The translations under genes and the position numbers were made by a program. From Bacteroidia bacterium (GTDB lineage: Bacteria > Bacteroidota > Bacteroidia > SpSt-205), in NCBI GenBank assembly GCA_025060275.1, contig JANXCJ010000013.1, forward strand, positions 1 through 23,640: DNA of 23,640 nucleotides, written 5' to 3'. The notes under the pieces were generated by a model. That model made no database searches. It worked only from the letters and a program-made list of their open reading frames with translations, and was not told where the DNA came from. Shown piece after piece: positions 16,282 through 23,640 of the stretch (its first letter is position 1; each line of letters begins with the position of its first letter).

Positions 16282-17834
16282 AAAATAAAGTTTTCTTGAT
16301 TATATGGGATGGGTGGGGCATAGCGGAGGAGCCTTCCCTAAGCGCGATTGACGCAGCGCATACGCCGTTCTATGATAAGATTCGTAGAGAGTACCCTTTT
16401 ACGCACTTAGAAGCTTCAGGTGAGGCGGTAGGCCTTCCTCCCGGGCAGATGGGTAATTCAGAAGTGGGTCATCTCCATATTGGGGCAGGGTTTGTAGTAT
16501 GGCAGGACCTCATACGGATTGAGAGAGCCCTCACGCCTGAGTTCCCTCAGAAGAATCCTACCTTTACGGCTCTCCTTCAGTATCTCAGGGAGACAGGGCA
16601 TCCCCTTCACCTCTTAGGACTTGTTTCTGAGGGGGGTGTTCATAGCTCTCTCAAGCATCTCCTTCAGCTTTTAGCCCTACTAAAAGCAGCAGATTTGACG
16701 AATCCCATTTATATCCATGCCTTCTCTGATGGACGCGATACAGACCCCAAAAGTGCCCCGACTTATATTGCCAAACTAGAGAGTTTTCTCCAGGATTTTC
16801 CCCGAGCTCGCATAGCTTCTCTCATCGGCCGTTATTATGCGATGGATCGAGACAGGCGGTGGGAACGGACACGTGTAGCCTATCATCTACTGGTGAATGG
16901 ACAAGGAGAGCTATTTCCCTCTGCTGAAGCAGCCCTTCAGTCTTCCTATCAGCAAGGGATCACAGACGAATTTGTGAGGCCTGCGGTGATAGGAGAGCCT
17001 GTCCTTCTCAAGCCTCAGGATGCTGTGCTCTTCTTTAATTTTCGCAATGACAGACCACGGCAGCTCGTTCAAGCTCTATATGCAGGAGAGATTCCTGATA
17101 CTAAGAGTGGGCGTGCTGCTGTACCTTTTCCAGAAGACCTCAAGCCCCTACCCCTTTATTTCGTAACACTCACAGAATATGATCCCGCCCTCACAGAAAG
17201 GGGCGTCAAATTTCTTTTTGGAAAAACGCAAATTCAGAATCCCTTAGGAGCTGTAATCGCCGAAGCAGGGCTGCGCCAGCTTAGAATCGCTGAAACAGAA
17301 AAATATCCGCATGTTACTTATTTTCTGAATGGTGGCCAAGAGCTACCTTTTCCAGGAGAGGAAAGAATTCTTATACCTTCCCCCAAGGTACCTACCTATG
17401 ATATGAAGCCAGAAATGAGTGCTTACGAAGTGAGAGATGCTCTACTCCCTATCCTACTGGAAGGCAAAATAGACTTCATATGCCTCAATTTCGCTAATCC
17501 TGACATGGTGGGGCATACAGGAGTATGGGAAGCAGCAATAAAAGCTTGTGAGACGGTGGATAACTGCTCTGAGAAGCTCGTAGAAGCTGCACTAAAGGCA
17601 GGTTACCTTGTACTCCTAATCGCTGACCATGGAAACGCAGATAGGATGCGTAACCCCGATGGTACGCCTCATACTGCTCACACTACCGCCCCTGTACCCT
17701 GTGTACTGATTAGTACCTATCCTCTGCCCTATAAGCTACATACGGGTATTTTACCCCAAGTAGCCCCCACAGTACTTAGCCTGATGGGGCTTCCTATTCC
17801 TTCAGAGATGCTCCCCCCACTTATTTCACTTTGA
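16278..17834 (+). CDS. gpmI: 2,3-bisphosphoglycerate-independent phosphoglycerate mutase
   Basis: GpmI interconverts 3- and 2-phosphoglycerate in glycolysis using two Mn2+ ions. The 518-residue protein has the metal ligand in IWDGWG (D11), the phosphorylated serine S61 in QMGNSEVGH, FSDGRDTDPKSAP, IGRYYAMDRDRRWERT, FFNFRNDRPRQ, NFANPDMVGHTG and LIADHGNADRM, so all catalytic motifs are intact. A small oddity is SEGGVHSSLKH where most relatives have S-D-G-G-V-H-S. The ATG overlaps the stop of the PAS gene (ATGA). It is the last gene of the run and faces the TonB receptor gene across 136 nt. Confidence 0.96.
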   Translation: MKNKVFLIIWDGWGIAEEPSLSAIDAAHTPFYDKIRREYPFTHLEASGEAVGLPPGQMGNSEVGHLHIGAGFVVWQDLIRIERALTPEFPQKNPTFTALLQYLRETGHPLHLLGLVSEGGVHSSLKHLLQLLALLKAADLTNPIYIHAFSDGRDTDPKSAPTYIAKLESFLQDFPRARIASLIGRYYAMDRDRRWERTRVAYHLLVNGQGELFPSAEAALQSSYQQGITDEFVRPAVIGEPVLLKPQDAVLFFNFRNDRPRQLVQALYAGEIPDTKSGRAAVPFPEDLKPLPLYFVTLTEYDPALTERGVKFLFGKTQIQNPLGAVIAEAGLRQLRIAETEKYPHVTYFLNGGQELPFPGEERILIPSPKVPTYDMKPEMSAYEVRDALLPILLEGKIDFICLNFANPDMVGHTGVWEAAIKACETVDNCSEKLVEAALKAGYLVLLIADHGNADRMRNPDGTPHTAHTTAPVPCVLISTYPLPYKLHTGILPQVAPTVLSLMGLPIPSEMLPPLISL

Positions 17835-17970
17835 ATTCTTAGACAAGGCAAAGCTAAAAACGACTGGAACCCCAGGTTTTCAAAAAGAGTTGTACCGCAC
17901 ATAGCAAGCATCTTCTGTTTAGCCTACTCACTACACTAAAGCTATTCGCACTTCACAAGTCACTTTGGGC
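17835..17970. other. Convergent gap between gpmI and the TonB receptor gene
   Basis: These 136 nt separate two converging genes. I see no gene, no strong hairpin with a T-run, and no tRNA. Confidence 0.5.
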
Positions 17971-20163
17971 TCACCACCTATACCTCAGCGTAAGAGTAAT
18001 GCATTGTCCCATGATAGGTCCCCACACCAGAGAAGCATCCATATAGGGAGAAAAGGGGGCTTCAGGGGCAATCACGGGCCAGGATTGACGGAAGCCTGTC
18101 AAGTTTTCTCCTCCCAGTTGGATTTCCCACTCATCAATGCGATGGGTTAGTTGTAGGGTAAGAAGGGCATAAGAAGGGGTTTTAGAGGGAATCCGATACG
18201 GCAAAGGGCTGCCCTCTAAGGAAGGTAGCTGCTGAGGACCTACCCATGAAATAATGCCATCCACCTGCCATCTCCTTGATAGCGTCATCCAGCTAAGCCA
18301 AAAGACAACTCTTTGACGCGGAAGTAGAAAACGAAAAAGATATTTTCCTTCTAAGAGAGGCTGCCATACCTCCTGGTGCTTGTAAGTAAGCTGCAGTCGC
18401 AAACGATCTATCCATTCAACTGCTACTTCCGCATAAAGCGTCTGGTAGTAAGTAGGTTGAGACCCGGAAAAAAGCCTAATCTCCCAGAAGCGTTGTATAT
18501 CCCACAAGAATGGTTGCTTGATTCTTGCCTGAACTCCATCTAAGGAGAACCGAACTAAGGCATCTCCTATCATAAATGTATGTTGCCAGAAAAACCCATG
18601 TGTCCAAGCACTTTCAACGGCAGGCCAGCCGGGAAAGGCTATTCGCCACTGTCTATTACTCATTAGGAAAGAGAGGCTTTCCGTCATAGGGTCTGGCACC
18701 CGCCATGAGCGCCCACTAGATAAACGCAGAATGCCTGTAGGATTATATTGCCACCTTAAGTGTACCCTTGGAACAAACTGCCAGCCCCAATACGAATGCC
18801 AGTCCGCTCTTCCCCCGAGCACTAAACTAAGCTGGGAAAGAGGAGTTAAGGAAATTTCAGAAAATATACCGGGAATATGTTCGGGTCTCCGCCAGACTGT
18901 GTCGTAACCATGCCAGGTATGCAGAGACTCTGCATAGTGAGCCCCCTGATAGCTCATGCCCACGTACAGGAGCCATCGTGTGTCTCCTATGGGCTCCCTA
19001 TAGATGAGCTGCATCCACCCCAGGGGCTGCTGGGCTGCATAATGGTTAAATCCCGCCTGAAGAGCGGACTGGAACCATCGCCCTTGTCCTAAGAGACTCA
19101 GACCGCGCCCTTGGGAAAATACCCAGCCCCTTCGTAGAGAAAGCTGCGCAAAATGAAGCACTTGATAGACCCCCCATGCTTCCAACGAGGCAATCTGAGA
19201 GGGAGAGCGAAATTCTATTTGACCCCCCCAACGCACATCCGTAAGCCCCTCTACTTCTAGCTCAATCAAGTTTCCTATGCTGTCTCGCCACAGTCGCTTC
19301 ATCAGAGCGTGCCCTTGACGAAAAAGCGGAATATCCAGAAACCTATCTCTATTATGATCCTGTAAGAAGGCAGAACGAAAAGGTGTCCAACCTACACTCC
19401 CAAGACCCAGAAATATGCCCTTTTTAGCTGGGCTCTGCCATCGTCCGCTGAGAAAGAATTCTCCTGTGGTGCGTGCTATTCCCTCTATCACCTGCTCTTT
19501 AGATTGCATGTCTTCTTCATTGAGGTAAGTAGCTTGTATCTGACCAGCTGCACCATCAAACCCATGGAGCACACTTCCTATGCCTTTAGTGAGAGATAGG
19601 CTCTGAATCCATAGCGCAGGCAAGAAATGCGCAGACCATGGGCGGTACAAACCTGTAGAAAGGGGCTTGCCCTCATACCAAATAGGGCTATGGGCAGGCT
19701 CAAACCCTAATAGACGCAGTTGCCTAATCCCTAAATTTCCATCAGGGAAAGTCATATCTACAAGAGCTGTACTCTCAAAAGCCTGAGAAAGATTACAACA
19801 GGGCGCAGCAGTAATCACCTTCCTATCTAGAACCTGCACAGGCAGCCCAGAGAGTTTTCTTTGAGGTCCTACATCTTGTATGGGCTGGACAGGTATCTCA
19901 ACTGAAGGAGCTATTTCCCATTCAATCTCCCTCTCAGGAAAATAAGGTACTACTAAGCTATCTCCGCTCCTTTCACTGAGCAGTATAGCAGGCCACGCAG
20001 GAGGTGGAGCAATCCTAAAATAACCCTCACTATCCGTAAGCGTGCTGATAGAGGTACCCGACCACCAGACTTTTACATTGCCTATGGGCTTGCCCCCCTC
20101 TTTTAGGTAGCCCCCAATCTGCTGAGCCCATATAAGGCTTATTCCCACTACTATGCCGCGCAC
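17971..20163 (-). CDS. TonB-dependent outer-membrane receptor with CarboxypepD_reg-like N-domain
   Basis: This 730-residue receptor has a signal peptide (MRGIVVGISLIWAQ), a carboxypeptidase-regulatory-like beta-sandwich (about 15-85, GGKPIGNVKVWW and TDSEGYFRI), a plug (about 105-230) and a barrel ending in LTLRYRW with a terminal Trp. The plug holds PCCNLSQAFESTALVDM (121-137), a Cys-Cys motif shared by a Bacteroidota receptor group often linked to metal uptake; the substrate here is not proven. The start is GTG at 20163 with no ATG nearby in frame; the signal peptide supports it. It is shorter than SusC-type receptors and no SusD gene lies beside it. It diverges from the PorE-like gene. Confidence 0.88.
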   Translation of the reverse strand: MRGIVVGISLIWAQQIGGYLKEGGKPIGNVKVWWSGTSISTLTDSEGYFRIAPPPAWPAILLSERSGDSLVVPYFPEREIEWEIAPSVEIPVQPIQDVGPQRKLSGLPVQVLDRKVITAAPCCNLSQAFESTALVDMTFPDGNLGIRQLRLLGFEPAHSPIWYEGKPLSTGLYRPWSAHFLPALWIQSLSLTKGIGSVLHGFDGAAGQIQATYLNEEDMQSKEQVIEGIARTTGEFFLSGRWQSPAKKGIFLGLGSVGWTPFRSAFLQDHNRDRFLDIPLFRQGHALMKRLWRDSIGNLIELEVEGLTDVRWGGQIEFRSPSQIASLEAWGVYQVLHFAQLSLRRGWVFSQGRGLSLLGQGRWFQSALQAGFNHYAAQQPLGWMQLIYREPIGDTRWLLYVGMSYQGAHYAESLHTWHGYDTVWRRPEHIPGIFSEISLTPLSQLSLVLGGRADWHSYWGWQFVPRVHLRWQYNPTGILRLSSGRSWRVPDPMTESLSFLMSNRQWRIAFPGWPAVESAWTHGFFWQHTFMIGDALVRFSLDGVQARIKQPFLWDIQRFWEIRLFSGSQPTYYQTLYAEVAVEWIDRLRLQLTYKHQEVWQPLLEGKYLFRFLLPRQRVVFWLSWMTLSRRWQVDGIISWVGPQQLPSLEGSPLPYRIPSKTPSYALLTLQLTHRIDEWEIQLGGENLTGFRQSWPVIAPEAPFSPYMDASLVWGPIMGQCITLTLRYRW

Positions 20164-20167
20164 TTTA

Positions 20168-20175
20168 CAAAGATT
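20168..20175 (-). promoter_or_regulatory. Imperfect -7 box before the TonB receptor gene
   Basis: On the - strand AATCTTTG ends 4 nt before the GTG start. It has one mismatch to TAnnTTTG, at the first base. It supports the GTG start and a leaderless or near-leaderless transcript. Confidence 0.35.
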
Positions 20176-20252
20176 TGTGATATAGAGTTTTCCTTAATAG
20201 CTTATATCTGCTCTCACCCCCTACTCTCGGATAATGACACCTTTTAGGGTTC

Positions 20253-20284
20253 TTGAAAAAGTTAAGAGGTTTTCTCTACTTTTG
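20253..20284 (+). promoter_or_regulatory. Complete Bacteroidota promoter (-33 TTG and -7 TAnnTTTG) for the PorE-like gene
   Basis: TTG at 20253-20255 and TACTTTTG at 20277-20284 are 21 nt apart, close to the usual spacing. The -7 box ends 7 nt before the ATG at 20292. The TTG would otherwise look like an upstream start codon in the same frame; the promoter reading makes that unlikely. Confidence 0.6.
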
Positions 20285-20291
20285 CAGTGCG

Positions 20292-22214
20292 ATGCTAAGT
20301 AGGGTCTATAAAGTAGGATGTGTGTGGGGAGCAGTGGCTTTGCTATGGGGTCAGCCTAAAATAGTGTCTATTCGCAGATTAGAGAGGTGGAGCGAGCTGG
20401 GACTATATGAAAAAATTATCGCTTATTACGACAAACAGCCCCACCTCTTCTCACCTAAACATCTTCTATATGTGGCAGAAGCGTATTATAACTTAGGCAA
20501 AACCCAAGAAGCCTATGCTCTTTATACCCAATGCCTATATCAAGGTGGGCACCTATGGGCTGCTAAACATCTCCTTGCCTATGCCCGCTTACTTCATCTG
20601 CGAGGCGAAAGTGAGCGCGCAGCACACTACTACAAACTCTATGCTGAACAGTCATCAGACTCTCAGGCTGTCTTTTTAGCTCTCTCACAGATACCCAACT
20701 GTCAAAGACTATTTCCTTCCGCAGAATGGCGTGTAGAAGCTGTAAATGAACTGAATGGATGGGCCCCTGTGTATGCTGCTTGGTGGACAGGCACGCAGCT
20801 GTACGCAGTTTCACGTGCAAAACACCTAAATGCCCCAGTAGACCGAACAGGACTCCCTTATGAGCGAATTGTACCTTCCTCTCCGGTTCGCTACCGATAT
20901 CACCAGGCTGTGATAGGTTCTATCCAGGATACACTTCTTCTTTACCTTTCTAAAGGCAAGGGCAAGGTATATTCCTGCTATCCCACTCCTCAAGGGTGGA
21001 GTAAGCCCAAGCCTTGGCGTAATATATCCCTTGGTCCCAAATGGAGTGTGAGTTTAGCAATAGACCCAAAGACACAGGATATATATTTTACTGCAGACCC
21101 CGCTCCCTACAAAGGGAGACGAGATATCTACCGCCGCCGCTGGATAGGAAGTAAATATGCACCCCCAGAGAGATTAGCCTCTCCTATCAATACCTCCTAC
21201 GACGAGGATGCACCTTTTATTGTGGGTGATACTTTATTTTTCGCCTCAAATGGGCCCCTTAGTGCAGGCGGGTACGATATTTTCTACGCTGTGCGCGTGG
21301 GAGAAAGAGAATGGGGGGAGCCCAAACCCTTGCCAGCCCCTATCAACTCCTGCGCAAATGATATTTACTTCTACCCCTTTTCCTCTTCTCATATCTACTT
21401 TTCCTCTGACAGAGAGGGTATCATGCGGGTATACAGGGCTACCTATGCACCACCACCCCCACCACCCCCTCCTCCACCACCACCTCCACCTCCCCCTACG
21501 GTAGTTCACGAAACTTTGGCACCTCCCCCACCTAAGCGCACTTCTCTCTACGGCAGAATCTTCCATCGTAACACAAAGCAAGGCGTAGAAGGAGCAATCA
21601 TTCTTGTAGACTCAGTCTCTCAAAAGGAAGTCATAGGGATACGCAGTACCCCTGCAGGTGAATTTCGCTTATACCCTCCAGAAAAGAATAAGGTATACTA
21701 TCTCTATGCACAAGCCGAAGGCTTCATGACGCACGTGCAAGTGCTAAGAATACCGGCGGACGAAGTAGAAATAGGCCCCTTAGAAATCTACCTTTATCCT
21801 ATTGAAATGGAGGCTGTATTTGCTCTACGCAACATCTACTTTGATTTCAATAGCGATAAGCTCAAACCAACCTCTCTCCCAGAACTCAATCGCGTCAAAC
21901 GGCTCTTAGAAGAGAACCCAAATATAAGACTCAGATTCTCAGGTCATACTGACAACATAGGTCCTGACAAGTACAACCAAGAGCTTTCAGAACGAAGAGC
22001 CCGGGCTGTATATCAGTGGCTCCGAGAACAGGGTATCCACCCTATCCAGATGGAGTACATAGGATATGGTGAGACTCGCCCCATCGCCTCTAATGCTACA
22101 GAAGAAGGACGAGCACAAAACCGTCGCATAGAAATGGAAGTAGTAGGAATAAAACGCTCTTCTTCTACCCTTCATAAGTCCCCCACCCTGCCTGCCCAGC
22201 CAGAAAGTAGATAG
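20292..22214 (+). CDS. PorE-like OmpA-family protein (TPR, PD40 propeller, poly-Pro, CRD, OmpA domain)
   Basis: The 640-residue protein has a signal peptide (to about residue 21), TPR-like helices (about 55-122), a PD40/WD40-type beta-propeller region (about 230-380, with repeats such as DIYFTAD, TLFFASNGPLSAGGYDIFYA and HIYFSSDREG), a run of 16 prolines (387-402), a carboxypeptidase-regulatory-like domain (about 417-505) and a C-terminal OmpA peptidoglycan-binding domain (from about 515). In the latter, IYFDFNSDKL, SGHTDNIG and NQELSERRARAV are clear. This domain order is that of PorE, which ties the type IX secretion machine to peptidoglycan; other Bacteroidota OmpA proteins share it, so the role is inferred. 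A lipobox is not clear (KVGC). I chose ATG 20292 over TTG 20253, which is part of the promoter. Confidence 0.85.
   Translation: MLSRVYKVGCVWGAVALLWGQPKIVSIRRLERWSELGLYEKIIAYYDKQPHLFSPKHLLYVAEAYYNLGKTQEAYALYTQCLYQGGHLWAAKHLLAYARLLHLRGESERAAHYYKLYAEQSSDSQAVFLALSQIPNCQRLFPSAEWRVEAVNELNGWAPVYAAWWTGTQLYAVSRAKHLNAPVDRTGLPYERIVPSSPVRYRYHQAVIGSIQDTLLLYLSKGKGKVYSCYPTPQGWSKPKPWRNISLGPKWSVSLAIDPKTQDIYFTADPAPYKGRRDIYRRRWIGSKYAPPERLASPINTSYDEDAPFIVGDTLFFASNGPLSAGGYDIFYAVRVGEREWGEPKPLPAPINSCANDIYFYPFSSSHIYFSSDREGIMRVYRATYAPPPPPPPPPPPPPPPPTVVHETLAPPPPKRTSLYGRIFHRNTKQGVEGAIILVDSVSQKEVIGIRSTPAGEFRLYPPEKNKVYYLYAQAEGFMTHVQVLRIPADEVEIGPLEIYLYPIEMEAVFALRNIYFDFNSDKLKPTSLPELNRVKRLLEENPNIRLRFSGHTDNIGPDKYNQELSERRARAVYQWLREQGIHPIQMEYIGYGETRPIASNATEEGRAQNRRIEMEVVGIKRSSSTLHKSPTLPAQPESR
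21450..21497 (+). repeat. Run of 16 proline codons
   Basis: Sixteen successive CCN codons (a mix of CCA, CCC and CCT) link the propeller to the CRD domain of the PorE-like protein. Mixed codons mean it is selected as protein, not a simple slippage tract. A second short Pro run (APPPPK) follows shortly after. Confidence 0.95.
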
Positions 22215-22559
22215 CTCCTAAGATATCCTTTGTTTGCGGTTTCTCCTCCTCTTCACCTAACTACCACAAATGAGGAATGAGGCTTATATTTTGGAGGCCT
22301 TCTTCACTTTTATGAGACTTCTAGCTAATCTGTAGCAACAGAGTCCTCTCGTTAAGCATTTCTCTTGAGGATTAAGCTAATCGGTCAGCCTATTACTAAA
22401 AGGAAAAAGCGCTGTGTCTTCATGATAGAAGAGACTCCTAACGTAGCTCTTCTAAAGAGGCTAATCTGACAGCGAACCCCCTAATAAACAGCCTCCTTAC
22501 CTCAATTCTCTAAGTTCCACCTCAGTTATATCTGACAATCTATAAGCACAAGCTATGTG
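22215..22559. other. Gene-poor stretch after the PorE-like gene
   Basis: I find no coding sequence, tRNA or rRNA. The only structure is a perfect 8-bp inverted repeat (TAGAAGAG at 22426-22433, CTCTTCTA at 22447-22454, 13-nt loop), which could alternatively fold as CTCTT/AAGAG in its right arm. The word GCTAATC occurs three times (22324, 22376, 22460), probably by chance. Confidence 0.4.
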
Positions 22560-22590
22560 AAAACTTGCCTAAGTTTTTTACTTTTTTCTT
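22560..22590. terminator. Probable bidirectional terminator between converging genes
   Basis: AAAACTT (22560-22566), loop GCCT, AAGTTTT (22571-22577) form a 7-bp stem followed by a T-rich tail on the + strand. Read on the - strand, the same stem ends in TTTT. It lies between the ends of the PorE-like gene and the amidase gene. The stem is A/T-rich and thus weak. Confidence 0.4.
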
Positions 22591-22603
22591 TTCTTGCAAA
22601 ACC

Positions 22604-23398
22604 TTAGGAAAGATCGGAAAGTAGTACAAAGGTATCAGCATCCTGCCAAGCAGGGAACTTCTCCCGATATGCATATAGCTCTGTCTGGGAGAGGGTATAG
22701 AAAAATACTCCTTCTGCTGTGCCTGCATTTAGACATTCTCTGCCTTGAAAATCATATAAAGCACTACCGCCGAGATAAGAATGTCCTGTGGCATCCTCGC
22801 CTATGCGATTGACGCCCAGCACATAAGCCTGATTCTCAATGGCTCTTGCGCGTAGGAGAGACTCCCAGTGAGCATGACGCACGGCAGGCCAATTTGACAC
22901 ATAGATGAGGAGGTCGTACGCATACTTGGATGTTCGGCGACTCCAAACAGGGAAACGCAGATCATAACAAATAAGTGGAGCTATGTACCATCCCCTCCAC
23001 TCTATTAAGAGCTGTTCCTTGCCAGCAGTATACCAATGGTGCTCTTCAGCCATACGAAAGAGATGTCTTTTGTCATAAAACTTATAGCCTCCATCTGGGA
23101 AAACCGTATAAGCTCGGTTGCGAGTACTTCCTCCCACTCGCACCATCAAGCTGCCTATAAAAAGAGCTTGATAGGTAGCTGCCCATGCTTGCATCAACCT
23201 TAGAGAAGGACCCGGCTCCTCCTCAGCAATTTGCGTATTCATGGAGAAACCCGTACTCCACATTTCAGGTAAGACCCACACCTCTGCTTCACTCCCATAT
23301 TCAGAAAGCCATCTTTCTATCCGAACAGCATTTAGGGTAGGAGCTTCCCAAGCTAAGTCAAGCTGAAACCAGCCTACCCGCAAGGTGGAACCTGCCAT
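22604..23398 (-). CDS. Omega-amidase of the nitrilase superfamily (YafV/NIT2 type)
   Basis: The 264-residue protein carries the nitrilase triad: E45 in VLPEMWSTGFS, K110 in FYDKRHLFRMA and C144 in PLICYDLRFPVWSR. These flanks match YafV/NIT2 omega-amidases, which hydrolyse 2-oxoglutaramate or 2-oxosuccinamate in methionine salvage and glutamine-transaminase repair. RARAIENQAYVLGVNR is a further family mark. I use ATG 23398; the frame runs four codons further to a TTG at 23410, but that TTG overlaps the -7 box. The gene is alone on its strand and diverges from a TetR gene 71 nt away. Confidence 0.88.
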   Translation of the reverse strand: MAGSTLRVGWFQLDLAWEAPTLNAVRIERWLSEYGSEAEVWVLPEMWSTGFSMNTQIAEEEPGPSLRLMQAWAATYQALFIGSLMVRVGGSTRNRAYTVFPDGGYKFYDKRHLFRMAEEHHWYTAGKEQLLIEWRGWYIAPLICYDLRFPVWSRRTSKYAYDLLIYVSNWPAVRHAHWESLLRARAIENQAYVLGVNRIGEDATGHSYLGGSALYDFQGRECLNAGTAEGVFFYTLSQTELYAYREKFPAWQDADTFVLLSDLS

Positions 23399-23407
23399 GC
23401 TTTTTTT

Positions 23408-23415
23408 CAAAATTA
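23408..23415 (-). promoter_or_regulatory. TAnnTTTG -7 box for the omega-amidase gene
   Basis: On the - strand TAATTTTG lies 9 nt before the ATG at 23398. It supports that start and excludes the upstream TTG as the start codon. No clear -33 element is visible. Confidence 0.5.
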
Positions 23416-23469
23416 CAGAAAACTCTGAGAACCCGGAACTTTTTCATAGTTTTTTGCGTTTCCCACAGC

Positions 23470-23640
23470 GTGCGAGAAAGGGTAATAGAGACAGCCCAGC
23501 AGCTCTTTCTCCAGCAGGGACTGCGAGCTACAACAATGGATCAAGTAGCAGAGTCGGTAGGTATCGCAAAAAAGACACATTATGAGCATGTCCCTGCAAA
23601 AGAGGCTCTCATAGAAGCAAGTGCAGAGACATTCCGTGCG
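23470..23640 (+). CDS. TetR-family transcriptional regulator, 5' part only
   Basis: Fifty-seven codons are present before the window ends. They encode the N-terminal helix-turn-helix of TetR proteins: RERVIETAQQLFLQQGLRAT, then MDQVAESVGIAKKTHYEHV and AKEALIEAS. The usual pattern (ETAxxLFxxxG..., recognition helix, K.xL) is complete. The start is GTG at 23470; there is no ATG before residue 23 and the family normally begins just here. No clean TAnnTTTG box lies at the usual distance. The ligand-binding part is outside the window, so the regulated genes, often efflux or lipid genes, are unknown; it is divergent from the omega-amidase gene. Confidence 0.82.
   Translation, partial: MRERVIETAQQLFLQQGLRATTMDQVAESVGIAKKTHYEHVPAKEALIEASAETFRA

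Noticed and set aside
20253..20291. TTG at 20253 as start of the PorE-like gene
   Set aside because: This TTG serves better as the -33 element, 21 nt from the TAnnTTTG box; ATG 20292 begins a good signal peptide.
21246..21581. Trp/Arg/Gly-rich open frame on the - strand opposite the PorE-like gene
   Set aside because: Its odd composition comes from reading the complement of the proline codon run; it is a shadow frame.
22324..22466. Three copies of GCTAATC as a possible repeat or binding-site array
   Set aside because: Spacing is irregular (52 and 84 nt) and the same word occurs elsewhere, including inside gpmI.

Overview
The window looks like chromosomal DNA of a Bacteroidota bacterium. The evidence is a Bacteroidota-type PurM, an SDR-type L-threonine 3-dehydrogenase, the small ribosomal protein bTHX, an F0 subunit a with an exported N-terminal domain, a TonB receptor with a Cys-Cys plug motif, a PorE-like TPR/beta-propeller/OmpA protein, and TAnnTTTG promoter boxes instead of Shine-Dalgarno sites. 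The bTHX start is, from memory, almost identical to that of Thermus, which hints at a thermophile or a deep lineage; this is inference. I see no insertion sequence, prophage, CRISPR array, rRNA or tRNA.

Left part (7-6899, + strand). A long-chain acyl-CoA ligase carries an AtpZ-like two-helix membrane domain at its C-terminus. It runs, with overlaps, into an AtpI-like protein, ATP synthase subunit a and subunit c. The other ATP synthase genes do not follow. Next come an MCE/MlaD lipid-transport protein, purM, a 43-residue bTHX gene and trpS.

Middle (7081-17834). An S41 C-terminal processing peptidase lies on the - strand, back to back with a tightly packed + strand run: FadL-like outer-membrane protein, tdh, deoC, an exported SPOR protein, a 1324-residue membrane protein with HAMP-like, GAF and six PAS modules but no output domain, and gpmI. 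Four of its five junctions are 9-nt gaps or 4-nt overlaps and the fifth is a 14-nt gap, so this is probably one operon joining small-molecule catabolism and glycolysis to envelope and sensory genes.

Right part (17971-23640). A TonB-dependent receptor (-) diverges from a PorE-like OmpA-family protein (+). A gene-poor stretch of about 390 nt follows. An omega-amidase of the YafV/NIT2 type (-) then diverges from a TetR regulator (+) cut off by the window edge.

Two observations stand out. One is the acyl-CoA ligase/AtpZ fusion at the head of an F0 mini-cluster. The other is that nearly every independently transcribed gene has TAnnTTTG, or a one-mismatch form, 4-9 nt before its start codon. That predicts leaderless or near-leaderless mRNAs and corrects several start codons.
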